Shown: in pieces, positions 56,389 through 64,000 of the stretch | Layout of the letters: each line of letters begins with the position of its first letter | How positions within the stretch are numbered: position 1 is the first letter of the stretch | DNA from: Mayamaea pseudoterrestris | Lineage: Eukaryota; Bacillariophyta; Bacillariophyceae; Sellaphorales; Sellaphoraceae | Length of the DNA stretch: 64,000 nucleotides | Assembly (NCBI GenBank): GCA_027923505.1 | Contig: BROI01000021.1 | Coordinates: 372,001-436,000, forward strand | Direction: 5' to 3' | Translations under genes and position numbers: made by a program | The notes under the pieces: generated by a model | Told to the model about the DNA's origin: nothing | Databases searched by the model: none | What the model saw: the letters and a program-made list of their open reading frames with translations, nothing else

Positions 56389-58655
56389 TTAGCTGTCGGA
56401 AGAAGCTGAGGAAAGCTTATTTGCAATCTTGTTGACGACTTTCTGGGAAGGAATCCATGCACACGTCCTGACAGATGAGCGAGACTGAATGTGAGTGCGA
56501 ACCACCGACCATTGCATAGCAACTGATTGAACTTACTGTAGCCACTGTTTATGAAAGGTTTCCCAAGTTTCGCCTGGCGTCTGTAGTTGGATGTCATCAA
56601 CATTTGGGGGATTGTTGATGGTAGCATGATAATCCACGAGAGGAGATAGCCTTTCAACCGACCTCGGCACTTGCTCTATTGTCTCCATCAAAAGTTTTCG
56701 TGGAACTACACGGCCTGTAGACTTAGCTCTTTCCTCAGCTCCATGAATGACAGCATCCTTTGGCGCCGTGACTTGCAGAATAGCGAGTCGAAGGGCAGGA
56801 TATTCATTGCGCAGGCGGTCAATGTATAATTCGTACCAGCGACAGTCGCGCAAGCTACCATCAACGAGCACATTCTTTCCCTTTTGCAGCGCAGCCAGCG
56901 TTAAAATCTCAGCGACAAAACCAGCTTCCTTCCTCGTTAAATCGCCAGCCTTTTCTGGCACCATGCGGACATACACGGGAAATTCAGGCAAATATCGCCG
57001 TATTGAATCGGGGTCGACATTAACAAACGAGAGAAGCGGAAATCGATTCTTCTGTACTAGTGTCTTTAGAGTATGCGATTTACCTTAAATTTGAAATTGG
57101 GAACACGAAATTACTTGTTTGAGTCGGCATAAATCGCACCCCCAAGTCTCCCTCACAAAAACCACATTCGACGTACCTGCGCCCATGGGTCCTGCGGTAA
57201 ACACTATCCACTGCTTGTCACGTTAAACAAATGTACAGTTAAACCAATTACACATATCCAGAACTTACTGGCTCCGTCGGCGTCGTGCAAATCTCCCCAT
57301 TTCTATCGCGCAAGAGTGCTAGGTCAAGAAAGTGTTGGATAATCCGATCTTGGAGGCCTTGGCGCTCGAAGGTATAATTCGAGTGATACCTCTGCGCGGA
57401 GTAAAAGTACAACAATTTTCAGTCAAAAAGTTAGTCCTTTCTCAGTGGCTCATTACAACTTGTCAATTTCCACGTGCCTACTTACGTAATCTAAAGTTTT
57501 GCGAATATCAGCAAATGCGCCTTTAAATTCGAGCGCCTCGAGTCTATAGTTTTGCTCCGTTGACAAAAAAGCGACAAAGCTCCCTCTTTTGCTTCTACGA
57601 CCGCGATGTCGTCTACCCGTCGTCTCGCTCTTTTGTGACTCCAACTTCGGCGACTTAGGTTCATACTGCACTGAAAAGGCATATTGAAACTGGGACCAAG
57701 ACCCCGATGCAACAATGTCGTCATTGTTCTGAATTTCGAAGTACTCGTTGACCACTGGTTTGACAATGGCGATGGATCGTTCAATTGCCTCGAGCTGGTG
57801 TTGTATATTTGCTTTACACAATGAGCGTCCCGTTTCCTTAGCCAAAGACTCTGCTCTTTCCAGTATATTTTCCATGGACGAGTCGACGCGTATCATGCCT
57901 ATCTTGACGAAAATACCATGTTCCTTGCGCACATAGTCAATGAAGTCCACGTACCACTCGCCATCTAGAAGAACGCTATCAAATATAACGTTGCGGCCTT
58001 GTTGCAAGGCTGCTAGGGTGAGTGTTTCTGATATGTAACTGCATTCTTTCTTGGTCAGCTCATCCAAACGATCAGGCACCTGCTCCAAGAACCACATATA
58101 TTCTGGCAGTCTTCGTCGTATTTCGTCCATTTCGACGACTATTGGATTCATGAGAGGAAGCCGACCTTGTCCCATCAACTGGTCGACTACATACGACTTT
58201 CCAGCCCCTTGCGCACCAATCGTCAAAACAAGCCAAAAATACTTGCCGCAACTAGATGAAGCTTCATCATCATCATCGTCATCATCTTGTGAGTATCCTT
58301 CTATAATCTGTCACATTGAGCGCGAATGAGTGGGTGCCGAGGAGGTAGCGATGGTCGAAGCACTAGACCGATTGCGACGGAGGCATTGCATACGTACATC
58401 TTCGATGATTGAATCATGCAGCCACTGCCGCTCCTTTTTATAGTGGACGTGGTACTTGTAGTCTAGCTTTCTTCTATATGAACTGAAGGCTCCATAGAAC
58501 TTGGCTTCGATATTCTTGTGCATTTCCGACGTTGATTCGCACGTGAAACACGAGCTATCATAGAAAGAGGCGCTATATGGAAGGGACGGAACGCTTGTCG
58601 AACCTTGAAAAAACCTATCAACGTCACTCATAACGGGAGGGTCGTCCATGCTCAT
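56389..58655 (-). CDS. Protein with two tandem zeta-fold P-loop kinase domains
   Basis: Six exons joined in frame: 58655-58398, 58307-57486, 57391-57269, 57210-57177, 57083-56537 and 56467-56389 (introns 90, 94, 58, 93 and 69 bases); 620 aa. If the last intron is retained, a TAA at 56533-56535 ends the protein 26 residues earlier. Domain 1 has Walker A GAQGAGKS at 117-124 and a MDEIRRRLPEY motif. Domain 2 has GPMGAGKS at 408-415 and DPDSIRRYLPEF. Both continue with a similar block (ETLTLAALQQGRNVIFDS / EILTLAALQKGKNVLVDG). This is the zeta/AAA_33-type kinase fold, used in bacteria on UDP-sugars; eukaryotic substrates are unknown. A basic linker (RRHRGRRSKRG) and FERQGLQDRIIQHF join the domains. 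It looks like an intact host gene. It is divergent from MED4 (219 bases). Confidence 0.75.
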
Positions 58656-58874
58656 TTACTTTATCTTAATTCGTGGAGAGACGCTCCGATGGCGTTGTTG
58701 TGAGTGTAGACGACCGGTCGCCATGCCGTCCCGCGGAGTTCCAAGAACTTCTGCCGCGCCGCGACGTCGTATGAGTACCGGAGGGACATGCTCATGTGTG
58801 TTCGTCGTTCGCGGCCTTGGATCGCAATCCGCACATTCCCCATACTGTACCTATTCCCTCACATCGAAAAAATT

Positions 58875-59531
58875 ATGACAAGCGACGTAGATTCAGAGCT
58901 TTTGAAGAAGGTTGCTGCTGTGATGAAAGTCGAAGCAAAGCTATCTAGACGATTGGAGGAAGTTGAACCATGGCTGCCGTCCTTACCTCAGCAACACGAT
59001 TCAAGCTCAAGCCGTCTTCGCGTCCGACCAATTCCAACCACTATGGATGAAGTCCATCAGGTCCTCGCGGTTGCTCGCTCTCTGGCGGCACGCACGTCGG
59101 CTCCAGCTGGTTGGAATCCAAATGCTCCGGTGATTGGTTTCTCGACGCCAGCTCCACTTCCTAATCAGCTCAGAAATGGTTCCTTGGCGGCGCTGCAACT
59201 CAAGGTCGTGCAGCAGGAAAGCAAGCGTCAAAAGATTCGGGAGCAGCAGCAACAGGATGAGCATGAGTTATCGCATGCTTTGGATATTGATGAACAACAG
59301 CGTCATGAAAGTACGCCGGCTACTCCATCACAGCCGGATGCGAAACGGGGCGAGGTGAGCGTCCACAATCGAGAATTAGGTCGATCCATTTCCGAGTTAC
59401 AGCGACTTGAGCAGCAGCAAGCGAGAAGACAGCAGCAGCAACAGAGAACACTAACTGCTGCTGCTACTACGGGTCAGGTGGATATCTCTATGAATCTGAG
59501 CGACAGCAGTAGTGAGGACGACGAAGATTAA
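58875..59531 (+). CDS. MED4: Mediator complex subunit 4 (MED4)
   Basis: Single exon, 218 aa from ATG 58875 (MTSDVDSELLKKV); the frame extends upstream but that part is unlike MED4. An N-terminal coiled coil precedes a VHQVLAVARSLAARTSAPAG segment and WNPNAPVIGFSTPAPLPNQLRNGSL, the MED4 pattern (APpGW..P followed by a P.P....R.G block). The tail is Gln-rich then acidic (SDSSSEDDED). MED4 sits in the Mediator middle module, linking transcription factors to RNA polymerase II. Its stop is 34 bases from the stop of the next gene. Confidence 0.8.
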   Translation: MTSDVDSELLKKVAAVMKVEAKLSRRLEEVEPWLPSLPQQHDSSSSRLRVRPIPTTMDEVHQVLAVARSLAARTSAPAGWNPNAPVIGFSTPAPLPNQLRNGSLAALQLKVVQQESKRQKIREQQQQDEHELSHALDIDEQQRHESTPATPSQPDAKRGEVSVHNRELGRSISELQRLEQQQARRQQQQQRTLTAAATTGQVDISMNLSDSSSEDDED

Positions 59532-59565
59532 ATTAGAACATGTAAATCTGCTTAGACCATGATAG

Positions 59566-60444
59566 TTAAGATTCGGTCAATCGCAGTAGCAATTCATTAT
59601 TTTCATGCTCGTCGTCAACACTACTCAAAACCGCCACCTGCAACAATCTTGAAGCTTGATGAATCTGCTGCTGGGTCCCATCGTCCTGCCGTTGTCGTTC
59701 CAATCGCTCTCGCGCCAACGATCGTCGAAGTTCTTGTATCTGCAACAAGTACTCTTGGCCTCGTTTCTCGTCCAGATCTTGTCGATTTTTGATTGTTTCG
59801 GTGCTCAATTCGACAGCAGCCATACGCGCAGACCGTTCCTCGAATAAATATCGTTTGAATGTGCCAGCCACCTGATCCATTTGAGCGTCGAGCATGCGAC
59901 TCTGCTTCATTTCCTGTTGCTGCTCGGGCAACGGAACCACAAGATGTTGCAAACTCTGCTTAATTTGAGCAAACTGCTCCTTTTCCTTGTTTGCTGTGGA
60001 TACTTGTACATTGTCAATCATTTGCGCCTCCATGTTCGACAATCGGCTTTCCATCTTCATCCATTGTTCATGTTGTGGACGAACCGACGGCGCGCTAGTT
60101 TCCTTTTTGAAACTCAAGCGTTCCGCCATTTGCTCCAGTGGCACATGTACAGCCTCGGTCATGATTGTCTTGTATGTTTCTTGTCGTTGCATGGTGACGT
60201 GCGCTAGCTTGGCCGTGACGCGGGCCAACTCAAGGTCAAGGTCATGAATCTGCTGCAATCTCTCCTGTCGTCTAAGTATTGAATGCTCCTGAATGCGTTT
60301 GAACTGATCCGTATGTTTCGTGCGGTCAAAAGTTGTTCCGGGCGTATTGATTGTTGCGTTCCGGCGATCCTTCTGAACGAAGAGCGAAGTACTACGAAGC
60401 GGTGTTTCAACAAACTTTGAGTCGGCTAGATCAGGACTGGACAT
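59566..60444 (-). CDS. SF-assemblin/beta-giardin-like coiled-coil protein
   Basis: Single exon, 292 aa, ATG 60444. A non-helical head of about 45 residues (SSPDLADSKFVETPLRSTSL) is followed by about 240 residues of nearly continuous coiled coil without Pro-rich breaks (RLQQIHDLDLELARVTAKLA; FKRYLFEERSARMAAVEL; LQIQELRRSLARERLERQ). Short head plus long segmented rod fits SF-assemblins, which form striated fibres at basal bodies. Other coiled-coil proteins cannot be excluded, because coiled coils look alike. It is divergent from the histone-fold gene, with 249 bases between. Confidence 0.5.
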   Translation of the reverse strand: MSSPDLADSKFVETPLRSTSLFVQKDRRNATINTPGTTFDRTKHTDQFKRIQEHSILRRQERLQQIHDLDLELARVTAKLAHVTMQRQETYKTIMTEAVHVPLEQMAERLSFKKETSAPSVRPQHEQWMKMESRLSNMEAQMIDNVQVSTANKEKEQFAQIKQSLQHLVVPLPEQQQEMKQSRMLDAQMDQVAGTFKRYLFEERSARMAAVELSTETIKNRQDLDEKRGQEYLLQIQELRRSLARERLERQRQDDGTQQQIHQASRLLQVAVLSSVDDEHENNELLLRLTES

Positions 60445-60693
60445 CTTCGGGTAATGCTACAATTGTTCAAGGTAGATTGAAGGAGAAGAGGGGGAAGATT
60501 GAGGAACCGAGAGCATTTCGCGCAACAACTACGACTATTGCACCGTCACCACCCGAAGATGCGACTGTCGCACCGTTAACCCGCTTCCCGAATGGTTTGC
60601 GAAAGGCGCTGCACATCAACGCCACACAACCTTGGGAAAGCAGGTGCTTCCGAACCCATTGTTACATGCAGACATCCAAGCTTTAGTCATATT

Positions 60694-61269
60694 ATGTGTG
60701 ACTCCAATCAAACAATAATAGACGAGTGTGATGCTGACGCAACGTCCGCCTCAGCAGTACCGGTAGACTGGACCAACATCTTGCCGCAGAACCGAATCAA
60801 GGCCATCCTTCAAGAGAATCCGAATGTCAGTGCTCTTCCAAAGCCAGCAATGGATCTTATTACAGTCGCTTCCGGCTTACTCATCCGTGATTTGGTAAAA
60901 GACACACGGCACACGTCTGTTGGAAAGGTCGACGACGTAGATATTCATCGTGCCGTTTCGACACTGCCGCAATATACTTTTCTTTCCGAAGCGCTACGAG
61001 AGTTTCAAGCCGAACAGATGCAAGCATCTTCTTCTCATTTACTAGGCAACAGAAAACGAACCAACACTCGTGCCTTTGTAGCAGCCGATGCGACCAAAAA
61101 GTTCAAGAAGACGAAGACGAAACTGGTTGACAGCAAACATAGCATCCCCAAGCTTTCGGTGGCTGATTCGATTCTCGCCCAGGAAACACAAGCTTTTCTT
61201 GCGGTCGACAATGCCAATGCGAGTCATCTACATTCACGAATTGAAATCGACGAAGAGGACTACGACTAG
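60694..61269 (+). CDS. Histone-fold protein of the NF-Y/DPB3/CHRAC type
   Basis: Single exon, 191 aa from ATG 60694. An upstream in-frame ATG at 60592 gives 225 aa but adds a sequence without family character. Residues about 30-95 form a histone fold (LPQNRIKAILQENPNVSAL, KPAMDLITVASGLLIRDLV, VGKVDDVDIHRAVSTLPQYTFLSEAL). It resembles the CBFD/NF-YB/HMF domain of POLE3/POLE4, CHRAC15 and NF-YC. The C-terminal half is basic (KKFKKTKTKL) and then acidic. It is probably a small subunit of DNA polymerase epsilon, a remodeller or a transcription factor; which one cannot be told. Confidence 0.75.
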   Translation: MCDSNQTIIDECDADATSASAVPVDWTNILPQNRIKAILQENPNVSALPKPAMDLITVASGLLIRDLVKDTRHTSVGKVDDVDIHRAVSTLPQYTFLSEALREFQAEQMQASSSHLLGNRKRTNTRAFVAADATKKFKKTKTKLVDSKHSIPKLSVADSILAQETQAFLAVDNANASHLHSRIEIDEEDYD

Positions 61270-61337
61270 CATTAAATATACGTTCAACTTTAAAACTTAG
61301 AGTAAACATATACTAGTAGTTTCGCACACAATGTAGT

Positions 61338-62868
61338 CTAGACAGACCCTGGATACACTTGGCTCCAAATCGCCCGCATTTTGTTGCTGAGATCCGGATG
61401 ATTCTGCTGAAACTCAGCTGGGGCTTCTGCAAACAAAACAATGACAGCGTTGACTCCACTTCCAACCAGCGACAAAAGAATGCTCGTAATCACCAGGCCC
61501 ACGACGAAACCAATCACAAACGCATAGACCAAAGCGTTTGATGAAGAACCGTCAGTAGAGTCAAAAACACCGCTTGTCGTTTGTATCAGCATGTTCACTC
61601 CTCCCATGATGGCACCAACCACTAAAGAAACCAGCAACAATGTATTCGCCACCAAGTCGTCCGCAATAATTGCGTCCCACCCGCGATTCCTGAAAAGGCC
61701 AAAGACATTCTTGGCACTCTCGATGTATCCAAATCCGTAAATTCCCACGTAGATGAATGCCCAGCGATTGAGGTACTCAACGATGGAGGCCAAGCAAGCA
61801 AGGAGGCACTCCGCAATGCAGGCGAGAAAGCTGCCGCCATTTTCATTTTGCGCCGTATTAGCCAACATTTTTAGCGCCTGGATGATTGCAACCACGAGAC
61901 TTCCAAAGCAGATTGACCCAAAGGACGTAGTAAACGCTCGAATAGCTGAGTTATTTACGGCAGAACTACAGCAACCACTATCCGATGGATCATACCACCA
62001 AGAAGCAACCGTGCCGGCGACAATCACGTGGATTGTGTACTGAAAGACCTGCTGCCCAAAGAAGAATGCCACAAACAGTAGAAAAAGGTAGCCATAGTTT
62101 GGGTCCGTACAAACATTGTTTGCATCGCAGGAGTAGGTCTTGTCAAAGACGCCTGCATAAGGGGAAACGAAGGCGTTCACCGTGAGTTCGCCCAGACGCG
62201 CACATTCGACACTTGCAATTCAACGTACCAACAAACGCGATACTCCAGCACATGCTGTAGGCTCCTGCGATGGCGGTGATAAGGTAGGCGTAGATTGCCA
62301 CTCCCATGTTGGCCTTGACTGCCGTAATGGCCGTCACCATGTTGATCGCGGCAAAGGGGATCCGCTGCCACACGGCGTATGCGTAGCAGCAACTAATGAG
62401 AAAGAATACCACTCCAATCACACCAACGCCGATAGAGCCGGACAAGAAAGCCAACACAGCCCATACACCCGCCATGACGACGGAGAATATGAGGGAAACC
62501 TTGATGAGGGTCGCAGGACAACACATCATGACGGCCAAGCCTCCACCCGCACCTATAAAAGAAATGAACACAATCACCACCACGGCCCAGACATAATTCT
62601 TGTAAATGACTCCGCTATCCGACTGCGATGTAACAAGAGCTTCTCCTCCGTAAATAGCTGCTACTGCGACAATGGCAGCAATGCAAATGTAAAATAGCAA
62701 GGCAAAGATTGGATCCTTGCAGCCACTGACGCGTTTGCTTTCGGGCGTTTCACTGCTCATGGCATGGTGGTGGTTGTCGTTGTTGCCGCTGGTTGCGTAG
62801 GGATTCGATTGATTGTTGCTGGGATATTGCTGGACTGCCGTTCCTTGAACAACAATGGGAGTCGACAT
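61338..62868 (-). CDS. Choline transporter-like protein (CTL/SLC44 family)
   Basis: Exons 62868-62229 and 62152-61338 (intron 76 bases, donor gtacgt, acceptor ccttatgcag); 484 aa. The head is polar (NNQSNPYATSGNNDNHHH), then about ten membrane spans, including FALLFYICIAAIVAVAAIYG, AVVVIVFISFIGAGGGLAVM, VSLIFSVVMAGVWAVLAFL and GYLFLLFVAFFFGQQVFQYT. CTL hallmarks are seen in HVIVAGTVASWWYDP, AIRAFTTSFGSICFGSLVVA, LNRWAFIYVGIYG and LLVSLVVGAIMG. Members move choline or ethanolamine or have unknown substrates at the plasma membrane or organelles. It is divergent from the myosin gene. Confidence 0.9.
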
Positions 62869-63320
62869 GACGGAAATACGGAAAATAGAGACTACTGCAA
62901 AAGCAAAAGAGAGAGAACGGTCCGTTGAGTCTTTGGGGCGAAATCCATCGGCGGCGACAGTAAGTTGATGAGCAAATGAACCGACCTCTCTACGGTAGTA
63001 TTGAGAAATGAGACTTCTTTACTTGTGCAACTTTTTACTGTTCGATTGTAACCACTACTACCCTTTGGAATTGCGACGACGACGGTGTTTGCATGGTTCC
63101 AGCTGCGACGAGGCAAGATTCGTTCATTTCCGAATCGTTGTCGCAGAGTGACTGCCACGTGGTGTTGTGAATACTCTCCGCAACGGGTATCTTATGACCT
63201 GTACGACATGCGCGTTGTCGTCGAGCTTCCACCATGGGACCTCTGTTTCGGAAGCCCAAGATGATGAAGCAGATGTGATAGTCGGCACACAGAGGCTATA
63301 ATATACTGAACCACGTTATC
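62869..63320. other. Intergenic, divergent promoter region of CTL and myosin genes
   Basis: These 452 bases hold no supported gene. Minus-strand open frames here begin only with non-ATG codons and show no family likeness. I noted no repeat. Confidence 0.5.
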
Positions 63321-64000
63321 ATGTTCTCCAGTCCAGTTGCATCAAAACAACGTCATGAGACAAATATTTGGGTGCGACTTGATTTCATTGAATCTCTTTT
63401 GGCCAACAATGGAAACTTACCAAAAGGTTGGCGGCCACGCAAACGAGTAAGAACTTTAAATCCACACGAGGATGGCTGGGCCTGGTGTCGAGCACATGTC
63501 AACTCGGCGAGGTCAGCGACAGCATCATCAAGTCATGCTAACCATTCACAAAATGGTGGTGTGGTGTCTCCCTTTAATGTCAAGCTCCGACAGGTTTCGA
63601 CTCCTGCAAAGCAGCAACTGCAGCAGCAATCCGCAATTACCAATCAAGACGTCAAGGTGGAAATGACAATCACTGTGGACGACATGGAGCATGCACCCGA
63701 ATCAATGCAGAATGTCACAGTCAGCTTCACCTATGACTCCACTCTAGCGCCAAATGTTTGCACTGCCAATGTCTGGTGGCTGCATGAGCCGTACCTTCCG
63801 CCATCGGACTTGACGCAACTCGAGCAGCTACATGAACCTGCCGTTGTTTACTGCTTGAAGCGTCGCTACGAACAGGATCAGATTTACACCTATACTGGCA
63901 AAATTTTGTTGGCATTGAATCCGTTTCGTTCAGTCCAAGGTATCTATTCCGAGCAAACAATGCAAGTGTACTCGCAGTCCCATGGCTTGGCACTGGATGC
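63321..64000 (+). CDS. Myosin heavy chain, N-terminal part (cut by window edge)
   Basis: Open frame from ATG 63321 to the edge, 226 codons seen. About 160 residues of low-complexity head (including QQLQQQSAITN) precede an SH3-like or linker segment and then the start of the motor domain: DLTQLEQLHEPAVVYCLKRR, YEQDQIYTYTGKILLALNPF and the following IYSEQTMQVYSQ. These are the standard opening blocks of the myosin head, just before the P-loop. It is an actin-based motor. The class cannot be assigned because the neck and tail lie outside the window. The internal gtaaga at 63447 is probably not a donor, since the frame runs on. Confidence 0.88.
   Translation, partial: MFSSPVASKQRHETNIWVRLDFIESLLANNGNLPKGWRPRKRVRTLNPHEDGWAWCRAHVNSARSATASSSHANHSQNGGVVSPFNVKLRQVSTPAKQQLQQQSAITNQDVKVEMTITVDDMEHAPESMQNVTVSFTYDSTLAPNVCTANVWWLHEPYLPPSDLTQLEQLHEPAVVYCLKRRYEQDQIYTYTGKILLALNPFRSVQGIYSEQTMQVYSQSHGLALD

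Noticed and set aside
60351-60686. Plus-strand 111-codon frame overlapping the SF-assemblin-like start
   Set aside because: It opens at TTG, has no Met until its last residues and shows no domain; part of it is antisense to the coiled-coil gene.
63447-63475. Possible splice donor (gtaaga) early in the myosin gene
   Set aside because: The frame continues unbroken to the window edge and no matching acceptor that improves the protein was seen.

Overview
The window looks like a nuclear chromosome segment from a photosynthetic stramenopile, most likely a diatom. Evidence for this: small GT-AG introns (25 modelled, mostly 58-113 nt); intergenic gaps mostly of 20-600 bases; three proteins whose N-termini have a signal peptide followed by a Phe-containing cleavage motif of the ASAFAP type used for import into secondary red plastids (ECF-V at the left edge, SSAFLQ in the CCA-adding enzyme, TSFVVP in the 143-aa protein near 53 kb); and an ankyrin family typical of diatoms. 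The species cannot be named from sequence alone.

Left gene block (1-27.4 kb). In order: a plastid PDZ plus 2Fe-2S protein (cut by the edge), a histidine acid phosphatase, the ribosome-biogenesis factor UTP4, a TLC-domain membrane protein, a tRNA CCA-adding enzyme with two usable starts, an unrecognised spliced gene, three clustered five-span membrane proteins resembling the Tweety (TTYH) family, SMC5, a probable PNUTS-like protein, an ankyrin protein and SYS1.

Satellite block (about 27.6-48.76 kb). One third of the window is tandem repeat. A 169-bp monomer runs forward for about four units. After a 285-bp spacer that holds a third, 178-bp repeat, it runs in the opposite orientation for about 41 units. 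It then changes abruptly to a 352-bp family of about 37 units, and each 352-bp unit is itself a diverged head-to-tail dimer of about 176 bp. The 169-bp monomer carries two strong dyads with 9-bp arms. In one copy a core position of one dyad has changed on both arms, so that symmetry is kept. This block is the most unusual part of the window. A centromeric or other chromosome-structural role is an inference only.

Right gene block (48.9-64 kb). In order: importin beta, beginning about 140 bases from the satellite edge and carrying one in-frame TAA; an unknown plastid protein; the prefoldin-like UXT; the spliceosome-associated protein cactin; a six-exon protein with two zeta-fold P-loop kinase domains; MED4; an SF-assemblin-like coiled coil; a histone-fold protein; a choline-transporter-like protein; and the start of a myosin. 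Most genes are housekeeping and nuclear, spaced tightly, often tail to tail with 18-70 bases between stops. I see no operon-like functional grouping apart from the TTYH-like cluster. No tRNA, rRNA, CRISPR array or recognisable transposon was found by reading.
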